Origin: Capsicum annuum
Taxonomy: Eukaryota; Streptophyta; Magnoliopsida; Solanales; Solanaceae
Direction: 5' to 3'
Assembly (NCBI RefSeq): GCF_002878395.1
Contig: NC_061115.1
Location: 52,094,916-52,158,915 of the forward strand
DNA: 64,000 nt
Part shown: in pieces, positions 51,014 through 62,761 of the stretch
Position numbering within the stretch: the stretch's first letter is position 1
Layout: each line of letters begins with the position of its first letter
Made by a program: the position numbers and the translations under genes
Notes under the pieces: generated by a model
Database searches by the model: none
What the model was told of the DNA's origin: nothing
Seen by the model: the letters and a program-made list of their open reading frames with translations, nothing else

Positions 51014-51519
51014 AATAACGAATTTAAACAAGACATGAGTACATATTTTAATCAAGTAAAGATCAAAACTATATCCATCTAGTCATAATAATAAAAGAAG
51101 AATGCCAAAGAAACACATTCAACTATTGTTAGCTTATTTAACATAATGAACATGAAAATAGTCATTATATAGTGTGGAGATGTAGAAGAAAATGATAACA
51201 ATACTAAAATAGAAAGGTGTGTTTTGGAGTATCAAAATAGGAGTTCAAGCTTTCTTCGAAGTCTTGATCACCATCAAAAAGCAATCTTTTAAGAAACCAG
51301 ATTAGACTACTACTTGAAAAAAATATACTAAAAAATCTAAATTTTTGCTCAAAAGTTTTTTCCACTCCTTTGACACTTTTTTTCTTCTATCAAAATAGTG
51401 GTATTATTTATAAGAAATTATGGAGATTGAATTCTTTGAATCCATCAATGTGGGAGAAAGAACTTAGGGGTATTTTTAAAATTTTAAAATTAAGGGTAAG
51501 GTTTATTGGAGGATAAGGT

Positions 51520-51810
51520 GAGGTAGAATGGTACTATTTAGCACAAGTTTTAAATTTCAAAAATGGAAAAAGGAGATAGTTGAGAGGGAACTGTACAATC
51601 TAGTACAAATTTTGAATTTTAAAAATTGAAAAAGGACAAGGTTGAGGAGGAATTGTACAATCTAATACAAATTTTAAATTTCAAAATGGAAAAAAGACAG
51701 GGTTGAGGTGGAAATGTACAATCTAGTACAAATTTTGAATTTTAAAATAGAAAAAGGACAAGGTTAAGGCAGAATTGTACTATCTAGTACAAATTTTGAA
51801 ATTCAAATTT
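51520..51810. repeat. 60-bp subrepeat, 5 copies (L6')
   Basis: Same unit family as in L1; the first copy reads agaatggtactatttagcac. Confidence 0.88.
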
Positions 51811-51911
51811 GAAATTTTGTAATTTGAATTTTCAGTTTTGGTTGATTGGTTGCAGGTTTTGGGGTTATTTATTTCAAATAACTCCAATCAATTTAGTATT
51901 TAGTCCAATTG

Positions 51912-54567
51912 GCTAATACCCCGTACTTCTACCTAGCTTAAAAATTATCCTAAAAATGTTAAATACTTTCTTTAAAGGATGAATCCACTTTTATATATGT
52001 GAAATTTCAAGATTTTGACTTTTTGTTGTGTGGAAAATTGAATAAGCTTTCCATCGATACCAAATTTTCCTAAATTTGGTATCAGGGTAGAAATTTATGG
52101 CTGAAATACAGAAAGCAGTTTGAACCACCCAGGTGCAACTAAAAAGGCTAATGGACCGTCGATCTAGCGATAGGCCATCACCCAAACCATCGCAGCGAAG
52201 GCAGTGAGTTGATCTTTTGGCCAGGCGCGATGGAATGGTCGACGGACCATTTAGCTAGTGATGGTCTGTCGCCCAATCCATCGCAACCAAGGTAGAAAGA
52301 TCACATTCTGTCCTAATACGATGGGAAGGTCGATGGTCCGTTGAGCCAGCGACGAACCGTCGCCCAAGCCATAGCAGATCCCGTTCATCAATTTAAAACC
52401 ATTTTTATAAGGGTGTTTGGGTCTTTTCTACCCTTTTTAACACCTAATTATACTAGAGCAGGGCTTATAACTTCATTATTCATCTACAACATCAAATTAG
52501 GGTTTCTCCCAAAGATCAATCCCCAAGAAAAAAATCACAACCCTTCTTCAAGAAACTAAGAGATTCAAGTTCTGCAAGTCCAAGAACTTCAAGAAACTTC
52601 CATCTAACATATATAAAGTGTTGATTCATGGGTTCCTTTCACCCATGAAGCTCAAGAAAACCCTTTCAAAAATATAAATTTTGGATTTCATGTTATGAAT
52701 TGAATTATATCCATGTTTATGTTGTTGTATGATTACCAAGTTGAAATATTTAATACATATAATGAAATTATGTTAGCATATGGTTGGAATTCTTGTATTT
52801 GAAGTGAAAAATGTTGCCATGATGTATTATTTTAATGTGCATGCCTAAGCCTTAAGTTAAGCATGCAAGGTGTTTGCTAAAATGCCTAAGAGAATAAGAA
52901 TTATGCTTTATGACTCAATTATGACCAAATTGATGAATCCATGCTTTACCCTTTTGTTCACAATGACCTCCATGTTATTGTTTTACGTTGTAATAGTTTG
53001 GTGGAATGCCCATGAGATTAGACTTATGAAATTATGACACGTTTATATGTATTTCTATTCATGTGTAAGCATATAACATACAAATACTTCATGAGAATCT
53101 TCAATGTTTGTACTATAAATTGTTGACTATGGTCATGTATTCAAGAAGTGTCATGTCTTGTCAGTTTCATGCTATCGAGTCCTGGGGGTACTTGTACTTG
53201 ACAATTTAGTTGTGTGCCTAGAGTCAGTGCCAGTTTCATGATAATCTCAGTCACGCCATGATTGGTAGTATTCTCAGTTATTTTCAAAACCCAATAGAAT
53301 TCAGTCAGTTACATGACTCTGAAAACTCAGTAATCTCATGAACTCAGTCAGTTAATAGAATTTAGTAATATTCCGTCAATCCACAGAACTCAGTGAACTT
53401 AATCCTGTTTATCTTAGTATAATTAGTTCAGGGTCTATTCAGTTGGGAGTAGGATTTAGCACCGAGCAAACCTAAGAATGAGGGCACACACTGACCGTTG
53501 AGGGTGTAACTATTAGAAACAATCCTTGTATTCCTAAACTATGTAGCCAGCATAGGTTGAGACATCAATACTACAGTTAAGGGTTGATGAGGTGGATTAA
53601 CATTGATAGATGAGGGTCCCACCATTCTTCTTTGGGGACAGTGCGAGATGAGGGCCACTCACAGCATTTCCTTACCAGTGGTGCGGTATTGACATCCTTC
53701 CAATTGGGGTTACAGATTAGACCCAACTCTATACAGAAAAGGGGAATGCCAGTTAGATGACTACTTCCCACAGTCTTAGTCTTAGTCTCAGTAAAAGAAA
53801 TCAGATAGTCCTTCTAATTTTGGACTGTCAGATAGAGTCATTCAGTTTAAGATAGAACTCAGCTAGTTCCATCAGAATCAGGACTGTCAGGCACAGTCAC
53901 TTAGTTAACAGTATATCAGTTATACGAAACTCATGTTATCAGTATTCAAACTCAGTAGTCAGTATTATCATGATCTCATTACAGTTATATATTCATGCAT
54001 GTATTCTCATATTCATGTTAGTCAGTCAGTTAGTATTATTCATGCATATGAACCCCACGCATTTAGCCTACCTCACTTTGCATACCAGTACATTCAGGCA
54101 TGCTGATGTATACTTATTTTGTGTGCTATGGTGTTTTATACCATAGGTTTGGACGCTCAAGTTCCCGATTGCACTTAGCTTCAGATTCAGCTAGCAGTAG
54201 TAGATTTGCAGTGAGTCCTCATTATTCGAGAATTGCATGATTATTTCATTACTTCATTATTTCAGTTTTAATAGATGGAGTTAGTTGGGGACATGTCCCA
54301 TCAACTCCACAGTTTTCAAATAGTTTAGAGGCTTTAAGACTAGCATGTTCAAATAGTTTTTTTCAGTTTTGGTACTGTTATACTGTGTTTCTAGATGTTA
54401 TGTTTTATCAGATATTTAAACTTTATGGCCTTTTAGCCCTTTTATTCCGCATTTATACACTATATTATGTAGTGCTCAGTCACAGATATCAGTCATGGGT
54501 AAGCTTGTGGTCCTTCGATATTACAAGCACCGTGTAGCGTTCTGGGTATCAGATTCGGGGTATTATG
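51912..54567 (+). mobile_element. S2, solo gypsy LTR
   Basis: Ends are taataccccg (51914) and cggggtatta (54556-54565), inverted to each other, with no internal domain attached. Sequence landmarks shared with S1 (tcgagtcctgggggtacttg, the caccgtgtag near the end) show the same family. A gctttccatcgatac box lies at 52046-52060 and a GC-rich triplicated module at 52143-52383. No clear 5-bp duplication; the host LTR has a small deletion at the junction. The 72-codon frame at 52341 lies across the module and is not a gene. Confidence 0.8.
52143..52383. repeat. Triplicated GC-rich module in S2
   Basis: Three diverged units of about 88 bp, each with forms of gatggtccgtcg and cgtcgcccaagccatcgcag. 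It stands out against the AT-rich surroundings. Confidence 0.8.
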
Positions 54568-54986
54568 GTCAATTAGATTTAATTATGACTAAATTTAATA
54601 GATCGGCTAAATTAAATTGAAATTTGATACGAATTAATACCTTATACTATCCCGAGCTTCTTGATTTAATAAAATTAAATAGATATTTTTTTCCAAATAA
54701 ATTATTTTGAGAATGAATCATATTTAAATCATATAAATTTATTTTTAAGATAACCCTTAATTAAAATCCGATATTTCATAAAATAAATATTTAAGTAACG
54801 AAATTATACAACCTCATATATACGAATACGAAAATATATAATCATTATTTAAAATGATAAGAATACCTAGATAAATATTATAAAAAGCTTTTATCTTGAT
54901 AAAATAAATATTGTAATTTTATTTAGAATCAAAGAAAGTCAGAATTAAAGTTAGTTGTGGAGGGAAAAAATTAGGAGTCAACAACA

Positions 54987-56985
54987 TCTATTTAGCTTGA
55001 AACTTGTATGAGAAGTGATCTAACATATACAGAAACTAAAGGTAAACGATTTCATAACTTAATGAATGTATTTAACATGGACCTCTTAAGCAAACTATTT
55101 GATCTTAAAACATAGACAGTCTGACAAGCCTATACTACTGACTAAAGAGTGACTGGAACAAACTCCAGCTGACCTGAACATAAAAGAAAATCAAATAGAT
55201 ATAATACTTGCATCACTAAATAGAAGTCTAATAAGTTGGGTCCTCGAACTATGAGGACTCACCAAAAGTCGGGATATAGGTGATGATAGTCGTAGTCAAT
55301 CATGCTGCTGAAATGAGCACTAGAATCAACATTATAAGACAAGGTATCACATAGACATATATGTGGGTTAGTACCTCTGGAATGTATGAGTATGTCAGGT
55401 GAATGCATAAGTAAACAATAACTGAATATATATAAGTAAACTTTCAAATGATGCATGTAAGCGTAATGATTCACCTTGAGCTTGAATAAAATAAAAGATT
55501 TTTAGATCATAAAACATGAGTTATGAAGCATGTGAATAAACTTAGTGAGCCATAACACTTACTTTCTAAAGTCTTTACTATTGTCCTTTGTTATAGGAGG
55601 TTCTTCTAACCTACATAAACCATTTGAGCTACCATGAAGTCCAAAATCTTACCCACGTTGAGGAGAGTTCTCTTATCCTTGCCATTGGAATAGAACCTTA
55701 ACTTAAGTGATCACTGAACTTCATCTATATTGGAAAAAAGATTAACCTACGGTGGCTCATAGTTTTCAAGAATTTAGCATACGCTCATCCATATTCCTTT
55801 ATCTGTACTAAATACTACTCCCAGAATACTTATATGCTCTTTCTTGAAGAAATCCACCTTAAAATAACATAAGGATTTATAGACTGTAAACCAGTTATGC
55901 TTCTCTATACTTAAATCTTAATCAAAAGGAACACTTGTGGATTTCATATCTTATCTTAGATCAAAAGATCAAGTTTTTCTTTAAATCATGCTATAAAACG
56001 TAGCACTTGAACGTAAAAGCATAAACTTCTCGTAAACTCAGTACTTTCACTTAGGATAGGGAATTCATGCTTGGTTTTATAGAAATTCAAAACAAAACAT
56101 TATGCCCAATAATCACCTTTAAACATTTCAAAAATATCCCATTCAGAATAATAAAATTCAAATCTCAATATAAATCTTCACAAGTAAAAACATTAATATA
56201 TGTAAACCTTGTTGCTCTTAAAGATTTCAATCACATAGTAGTGTCATACTTCAAGAATATGGTTTTTTTGGTTTGAACCCTAATTCAAAATAATTAAATT
56301 TAATCTTAAAATCATGCTTTTAGGGCACAAAGATGGAAGATTACCCTTGTTCAGGAACCCCACGTACCTGAAATTTCTTGACTTGTAAAGAGAGTTTGAA
56401 CCTTGGGACTTGAAAGATGAATTTGTGTGAGGAACCCTAATGTTGATGTTCTTAATGGTGGGAGTATAGATGATGTTTTTAATTGATTATGGAATAGAGG
56501 AAAATAACTCCTCTTTGGGGGCTATAGGTCGTGGGTTGGAGTTATAAGAGGGAAAAAGACCAAAAATCTTCTTAACTAAATATTTTAGAATGCGGTTTCC
56601 AGTCTTTACGAGTCCACCGTACGACTCATCTAGTGAAAGTGCAAGTGAGCATAATCACTCATAAGCTTCAAAAAATCAAGATGGTAAACACTAGTCATCA
56701 TACGAGTAAGAACCTATGACTAGTAACATCACAATACGACTTGTAACCCCCCAATCATAATGTGGACAGAATTTGAGGGAGCCTACATTAATGAACTCAT
56801 GACATATATTCATACGAATCATACGGTGATCTTATCACTCTAAGGGTTGAGTCATACCTATAAGAGAATATCCACCATGCCAAACTATCCTAATTATAAC
56901 TATAATATATGACACATATATTGTATGTACGACTCAAGGAAATTAGTCGTATGATACACAAAGACTTCCAAACATGGGTTACTAC
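54987..56985 (-). repeat. M1 5' LTR, main piece
   Basis: Matches 7960-9951 of the M1 3' LTR throughout, from atttagcttgaaacttgtat to gggttactaca. Missing only the ~80 bp found at 14960-15040. Frames inside it (for example 55259-55474) are incidental. Several palindromic acgactcgtat words have decayed relative to the other LTR. Confidence 0.88.
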
Positions 56986-57250
56986 ATGTTAACCATTCCT
57001 GAGTGGAAGTGGGAATAAATTACTATAGACTTAGTGACTAGGTTGCCTTGTACTTTTTATTATTTTATCAGTTTTTGGGTCCTCGTGGATTAATTGACCA
57101 AGTCTACTTATTTTATTTTGGTTCAGTTCTCTTTTAGTTTGAGAGGTTGAACCGTATCTACATTCATGAGATTGTGCATCTTCATAGTGTGCATATGTCT
57201 ATCATCTCAGATTGAGGTCCATTGTACACAACTAACTTTTGGAAGACCTT
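56986..57250 (+). pseudogene. P1 integrase core, second fragment
   Basis: In plus frames this reads TIPEWKWE, then a stop, ITIDLVTRLPCTFYYF, then VLVD followed by a stop and LTKSTYF, and further on YTTNFWKTF near 57215-57240. These are the start and middle of the gypsy integrase catalytic core, beginning precisely where the P1 fragment at 7882 stopped. The first catalytic Asp is seen in VLVD; the second region reads SD with a stop and GPLYTTNFW. The fragment ends at about 57250, where minus-strand RT of M3 begins. Confidence 0.85.
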
Positions 57251-57480
57251 TTAGGGTGACTTTTATTTAGTTGGCGGTAATCAATGCACATACGCAAAGA
57301 GCCATCTTTCTTTCTCACAAACAACACAGGAGCACCCCAAGGAGAAACACTGGGCCTTATGAAACCCTTATCTAGTAGATCTTTGAGTTGCTCTTTCAAC
57401 TCCTTAAGTTCTGCAGGGGCCATATGGTAAGGAGGAATAGAAATGGGCTGAGTATCGAGAAGAAGATCAATCCCGAACTC
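57251..57480 (-). pseudogene. M3 reverse transcriptase N-terminus (truncated)
   Basis: [20 protein letters not shown] from 57423 is followed by [19 protein letters not shown] and [10 protein letters not shown], the fingers domain of Tekay/Del RT in almost consensus form. Only about 55 residues of RT remain. The frame leaves the family at LNK and runs into P1-derived sequence, so the palm and all catalytic aspartates are missing. Upstream residues [13 protein letters not shown] continue from the protease linker. Confidence 0.9.
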
Positions 57481-58060
57481 TATCTTTCTATTCCTAGGAG
57501 ATCATCTAGAAAGACATCAGAAAACTCATTGACGATGTTAACAGACTGGAGAGTTAGTGTCTCAGACTTAGTGTCTTTGACTCTAACCAAATGGTAAATA
57601 CCCCTTTAGAAATAAGCTTTCTAACTTTGAGGTAAGAGATAAAATGACTCTTGGGTGACACAGAATTCCCAGACCACTCAAACACGGATACACCCAAAAA
57701 CTGAAACTTGACCACTCGGGTCTGACAATCAATAGAGTCATAAAAAGAATACAGCCAGTCCATACCCAGAATCACATCAAAATCCACCATGTCTAACTCA
57801 ATCAGATCAGCTAACAAGATTCTATGAAGAACAATAACAGCACACTTTTTATACATTTTCTGGGCAACAATAGAATCACCCACTGGGGTTGAAACTAGGA
57901 TACACTAAGGAATAATCTCAGGACTTATTTCAAAATTCACAGCAATCAAAGGTGTAACATATGAAAAACTGGATCCTGGATCCAACAAAGCATACACATC
58001 AAACTGAAATATATGAAGCATACCAGTAACAATATCGGGAGAGTCCTCCTGTTCCTGGCG
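57481..58060 (-). pseudogene. M3 aspartic protease and linker
   Basis: The active-site loop reads LDPGSSFSYVTP at about 57945-57985 on the complement, with the catalytic D in place. The open stretch 57554-57883 follows with MGDSIVAQKMYKKC and LIELDMVDFDVILGMDWL, both standard landmarks. A stop lies between the active site and MGDS, and a frameshift separates it from gag. It is better preserved than the P1 and M1 counterparts. Confidence 0.85.
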
Positions 58061-59253
58061 GAACGGTAAAGCATAGAATCTATTCTGGCGCTGCTCGCCA
58101 GCATTGCTAGAAGAGCGCCCTGAGCTGAGGCTGGGCGAGTCGCTGGAACTAGAGCACTAACAGTCTCAGTCTGGGTCTGAGGGCGATAGTCACGATTCCC
58201 TTGTCCATCCTTTGGACAATCTCTAACTCTGTGACCCATGTCACCACACCAAAAACAACCCCTTTTCTCACCCCAACACTCACCCGAATGAGCCCTACCA
58301 CACTTAGGACACAGGGGACAATTTGTCTTACTGCCAGTACTGTACTGGGACCTGGATGCATATGACCTGCTACCTTGCTTCTGCCTACCTCTAGGCAGGG
58401 GAGCACTAGCAGATGACGGTGCTGACATAGACGAACAATCCTGATACTGAGGGCGACTCCCTTCCTATGATTTAGTCTGACCCTATCTGTGCTGCTCGGA
58501 CCTAGCTCTCTTATTCCCTCTCATTCTATATCTCTCCTTAATCTTGTCTTCCTCAATCTGTTGGGCATGAGTCATCAGCCTAGAAAGATTTATCTTACTA
58601 TTTAGCATAGCAGACCTACACTTCTTAATCACATAACTAGACACTCCAATCACAAACTTACTCATACTAGCCCGATTATCAGCCACTAAGTCAGGAGCAT
58701 ACTTGGCCTATTGATTGAACTTTTGACAGTACTCCCTAACAGTCATAGAGCCCTGTCGCAGGTTAATAAACTCTTCTACCTTCACCTTCCTCATCTCCAA
58801 AAGGAAAAACTTATCTAGGAATGCATCCTGGAACTCTTGCCAAGTTGTAGGGACAGCTCCCTCACCTCTACCTTTCCTCCAAGAAACAACCCAGTCATAA
58901 GCAAGGTTTTTCAATCTATATGTAGCCAACTCTACACTATGTTTCTCAGATACATGCATTACCTGAGTAATCTTCTGCACCTCCTCTAAAAACAACCGTG
59001 GATCCTCATCAGACTTGGACCCATAGAATTCTAGTGGATTCATCCGTATGAAGCCACGGATCCTGGCAGCAGCTGAATCACCTCCCTGCTGCTGTGGAGC
59101 CGGGGCTGGGTTGGCCTTAACATTTGTAGTAACAGCTTAGGCCAGTGCCTGAAAGGCTGCCCAAAATTCAGCATGAGACACATTTTCATTCAATGGTTCA
59201 GCAGGTTGAGGTTTCTAACCATCATTATTTGTTCTCACTCGATGTGGAGGCAT
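58061..59253 (-). pseudogene. gag: M3 gag, intact zinc knuckles
   Basis: An ATG at 59253 gives MPPHRVRTNNDG, 210 bp from the LTR. Open stretches 58708-59043 (MNPLEFYGSKSDEDPRLF, EEFINLRQGSMTVREYCQKF) and 58483-58686 cover capsid and linker. 57946-58428 carries two fingers: CPKCGRAHSGEC and CFWCGDMGHRVRDC. The second is a complete CX2CX4HX4C knuckle (58216-58257). Interrupting stops lie near 59217, 59139, 58709 and 58485; at least the one in LA-stop-AV replaces a usual Gln. About 390 residues, near family length. Confidence 0.9.
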
Positions 59254-59449
59254 ATATTTGAAAGAGGAGAGCAAGAATCAATAGTAGATAGAGACACTTT
59301 ACGCACGATAGACTTCTAAAAGAAAGAATCACACTTTTTCCTAAAACGTCTTGTAGCCTCTTGCTCATAGATGTGGCGCGCTACACGCCGATGATCAAGA
59401 CTCTACTTAACACAACTTGTCAGACTTCCTAGGACACCTTAAAACCTTA

Positions 59450-59462
59450 GGCTCTGATACCA
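59450..59462 (-). other. M3 primer-binding site (tRNA-iMet)
   Basis: The complement reads tggtatcagagcc, a perfect match to the initiator Met tRNA site, 4 bases from the LTR edge. Confidence 0.92.
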
Positions 59463-59466
59463 AGTT

Positions 59467-61875
59467 TGTAACGCCCCGAAAAATGGGTCTTGGAGCGTCA
59501 CACGGTGCTTAAGGCTACGAGTAGCCCCAAGTTAACCCTTTACGCCATTTTCATTCATTTCAACACAAATCAACGGGGTTTCCATAAATAACCCTCAAAT
59601 ATCAATAGAGTAATCATCATCCAAGAATAAAAGAATTTCAAAAAGATAACAAAATATGACTTATTAGTCAACTCCCAACATCTATACTAGTCTGACAAGC
59701 CTCTAAGAAAATTAATTAAACCAGGGAGCCATTGAGACATGCCACAACTGACTCATACTCAGTTATCAAATGTAAATGATTCCGTGAAACCAACATCAGA
59801 CATCACGTCCTTAGAATATGAGGACTCACCACAACAGAGAATGTAGACAACGTGCCCAAAGAATCACTATCGAACCTGGAACTGAGCACCTGAATCTACA
59901 TTCCGAGAAAATATATCCCACATCCAAAGATGTGGGTCAGTACCATGGAAAAGAACCGAGTATATGGAGGTGTATGCAGTTGTATAAACATCATCATCAT
60001 AAATATTTATAAGAAATATGAAGGATGTATGAAAGACTCACATAGCCCGAAGAAAATCATCATAATCATGAGAGGATGAAATAAGTACAATAACACATGT
60101 GAGTCATCATATAATTTGTCAATCACTTTCAGTTCATCAAGAATATCAATTCTCATAATGTAAATATCATTTAAATCTTTCAAAAGAATAACTTTCACAA
60201 TTCCACTTTCAAATCAATTCACCATTCACCATAGTCATAATGAAACACACAGACACTAGGAGATCCTATAACCGCCATAAACCATGTGAGCTACATAGAG
60301 TCCAACGTACAACCTACTTTGAGGAGAGCCGTCCTATCCTTGTCATCGGAGTAGGACTATCACTATTAAATCCATACAAACTAGTGATCACTATATAAAT
60401 CAGCCTCAGACTCACTTCTACGGGGGCACATAGTTCTAGGAAAGTAAGGTCACTTTATACCTCCCACTCAGTGCTAAAGATTTCTCCCAGACTTAGCTCA
60501 AATCATTTCAAAGAAAATCCATAACAAAACAATTTCAGTAATATATAAATATACATCGGGAGACATCATGCTTCCCATCTATCAAAATCAACCACATTGT
60601 GGATTTCTTTCACACTCGAATTCAAAACAACTCCATTAATACCAAAAGGTCAAATCATTCAAAATATATCAAATATTTAACATCAATGTGCTTATAACAC
60701 ACACGTTTTCAAAAAAACACAATTTCCAATGGGGATTCATGACCCAAATATCAAAATCATGATAAATATCGTTCAAGATTCATGCTTATATCTCCACACA
60801 TGTAAATTCATCTTTCAAAATATAAGCATCAAGATTTCATAATAATCATCATGAGATATGGGTTCATGCTTCAAATTCGTAAAAATCAAATAAAAATCAT
60901 GCCTTTGTAAAGAAAATTACTTTTGGGCATAAGAACGAAAGAGAGTTCTTGTTGAAAAATCCCACATACCTTGAATGATGAACTTTAGATCGATACTCAT
61001 TTTTGAGATGTTAATCATTCCTTTGAATGATGGTTCTTGGAGTTCTTGAATTAGTAACTTGGAATCTTGAATAAATTTGCAGAATTAATGGTGAACTTTG
61101 GAGGTTCTTGAATTTGGATGTAGGAGCTTAGAATTTTCTTTTTGAGGGAATTTGATGAAATATAATATTTAATGCTTCTAATAGGCTTTAATATAGGGTT
61201 TGGATGGATTTTAAGTGAGGCGGAATGACCAAAACGCCCCTAAATATCAAATAATTCTCAAATCTATCCTTTGGTGGACTGTTTTGATAGTTTGAAGTAA
61301 ATCAATGATAACGTTCTACTCTGATATCCAAATTAGATGAAACAAATTTCATTAGAAAGAGAACTCTCATATATTTCCATTGATATATAGTATCTCACTC
61401 AGATCATTGTGTATGAGGAGTTATGATCGTAACAAATTTCATTAGAAAGAGAACTCTCATATATTTCCATTGATATATAGTATCTCACTCAGATCATTGT
61501 GTATGAGGAGTTATGATCGTTGAAGTTGACCCAAAAATTTACTTTTGGTAGGCTAAAGTAGATCGACCATAACTTTTTGCTTCGATTGATAAATTGGATG
61601 AAACTAATTTCATTGGAAAGAAGACTCGCGGAGCTTTCCGTTGATATATAGTAGATCACCCAGATCATTATGTATAAGGAGTTATGATCGTTTAAAATAG
61701 GAGATTAAAGTTTTTTGTCTTTCTACTATGTTTGAATTTAACAGTGACTTGAAGATATAAAAACTTCATCATAAGTTAAAGTTCATTCAGTTGGAGATTA
61801 GAAGAACATTAAAAATTCATCGTTAAACTAGAAACAAGTTGTTTAAAGTTTGAAAACTTTACTGGCAGTATTATA
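59467..61875 (-). repeat. M3 5' LTR
   Basis: Begins tgtaacgccccg next to the PBS. The outer end is placed at ggcagtattata (61864-61875) by likeness to gcagggtattata of M2 and by similar length (2409 against 2440 bp); this edge is tentative. It includes a perfect 90-bp duplication (61341-61520) and a third diverged unit to about 61690. Frames within it have no support as genes. Confidence 0.72.
61341..61520. repeat. Perfect 90-bp tandem duplication
   Basis: 61341-61430 and 61431-61520 are identical in my reading, from aacaaatttcattagaaaga to gagttatgatcgt. A third unit at about 61597-61690 has clearly diverged. Confidence 0.95.
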
Positions 61876-61949
61876 AAATACCAACTATTTATCTATTAGT
61901 GATGGAATAATGACCGATGATAACCAAGTCAATGATTAAATGACGAATG

Positions 61950-62761
61950 ATTGCAAAAACTAAAATTGATATTTCAAGTCATAAAAATGATGCTCCTTCC
62001 GTGGAACCGATGAAAAATTCAGCAAAGTTTTTTGGTGTGGATTTCAAAAGATGACAGCAGAAGATGTTCTTTTAATTGACTACATTGAGTCTAATAAGGT
62101 TTATCACGGAAAGTATTCCTGAACTGCCAGAAGAAACTCCAAAAAAAGAATGTTTTATGGTAACGGAAGTTTCAAAGCACTCAGATTTTTTGTGCAAGAT
62201 TTATATTATGACTGGCCTACAAGATGACTTGTACAATGTATAAAGTAAAATGAAAACCTTAAAGAAACTCTGGGATGCATTATAAAAGAAGTACAAAATA
62301 GAGGATAGGAGAATGAAGAATTTATAGTTGCAAGAGTTTTGGACTTTAAGATGGTAGACATTAAGACTATAGTTGCCTAATTCCAAGAATTGCAAGTCAT
62401 AATCCATGATCTCCTAGCAGAAGATATAAACTTAGCTAATAACTTTATTGAATAGATTTAAAATTTTCTTGATACTCACATAACCTTTGATGTAGGTTTG
62501 ATTGTAAATGAGGCTTTTCATATTGCTGCTTTAATTAAGAAGTTACCACCTTTGTGGAAAGACTTCAAAAACTACTTAAAGCATAAGCGCAAGGAGATAA
62601 CTGTTGAAGACCTCATTGTGAGGTTAGGGATTAAAGAGGACAACAAGGCAGTTGAAAAGAGGTTTTGAGGAAATTTTGTAATAAATGGAGCAAACATTGT
62701 GGAAGATAACCTTATCAAATCAAAATACATAAATAAAGCATCACGATAGCAAGGAAATCTT
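61950..62761 (+). pseudogene. gag: Copia gag (broken)
   Basis: Several frames carry gag of the UBN2 type. KFFGVDFKR followed by a stop and QQKMFF appears near 62021-62070, KHSDFLCKIYIMTGLQDDLY near 62175-62235, and then MVDIKTIVA, FQELQV and LPPLWKDFKNYLKHKRKEIT near 62350-62605. The last phrase is a strong copia-gag signature. Stops and at least two frameshifts prevent translation. Confidence 0.85.

Larger units (their letters stand above)
15041..54986 (-). mobile_element. Tandem array of a non-coding Tat/Ogre-like LTR element
   Basis: The 39.9-kb insertion splits the M1 5' LTR and is bounded by candidate 5-bp duplications tatat (15036-15040) and tctat (54987-54991). It is built from alternating LTRs (about 3.8-4 kb) and internal regions (5.2-5.3 kb), all in minus orientation. 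On that strand the LTR starts TGTTGACACC/TGTAGACACC and is preceded by a polypurine tract (ccaaagagaaggggcagt). After the LTR end comes a primer site of the type tggcaactttgcttgggac, which is not tRNA-iMet. No frame is conserved between copies, so the element is a non-autonomous LARD. The Tat/Ogre assignment is inferred from PBS type, long LTRs and 3' minisatellites. Confidence 0.75.
51014..54986 (-). repeat. L6', partial array LTR, interrupted by S2
   Basis: LTR sequence at 51014-51911 and 54568-54986. Unlike L4 and L5' it reaches the true LTR end (ttaggagtcaaca) at the array edge. It contains five 60-bp units (51520-51810). About 35-40 bp of LTR that should precede caattgg near 51905 are absent, as is ~20 bp at the S2 junction. 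Confidence 0.78.
7883..56985 (-). mobile_element. M1, chromovirus (Tekay/Del-like gypsy), split by array
   Basis: M1 is a minus-strand LTR retrotransposon inserted in the P1 integrase. Its own sequence is 7883-15040 plus 54987-56985, about 9.2 kb; the rest is younger insertions. On its sense strand the order is 5' LTR, PBS, gag, protease, RT, RNase H, integrase, chromodomain, PPT, 3' LTR. The two LTRs are similar in length (81 + 1999 bp against 2069 bp) and align at both ends. P1 coding sequence resumes after the right end. The 5-bp target duplication is not clean: the flanks read ggttg on the left and tgtta on the right. Confidence 0.85.
57251..61875 (-). mobile_element. M3, 3'-truncated gypsy element
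   Basis: On the minus strand: 5' LTR (59467-61875), PBS, gag, protease, RT N-terminus, then a cut at about 57250. RNase H, integrase and the 3' LTR are absent from the window. It shares gag, PBS and LTR-end features with M1 but has a distinct LTR sequence. Confidence 0.82.

Noticed and set aside
52341..52559. 72-codon frame in S2
   Set aside because: It spans the GC-rich repeat module of an LTR; not shared with S1.
15041..54986. Centromeric or rDNA satellite array
   Set aside because: Unit length, PBS/PPT signals and flanking target duplication identify LTR-element units; no rRNA sequence is present.
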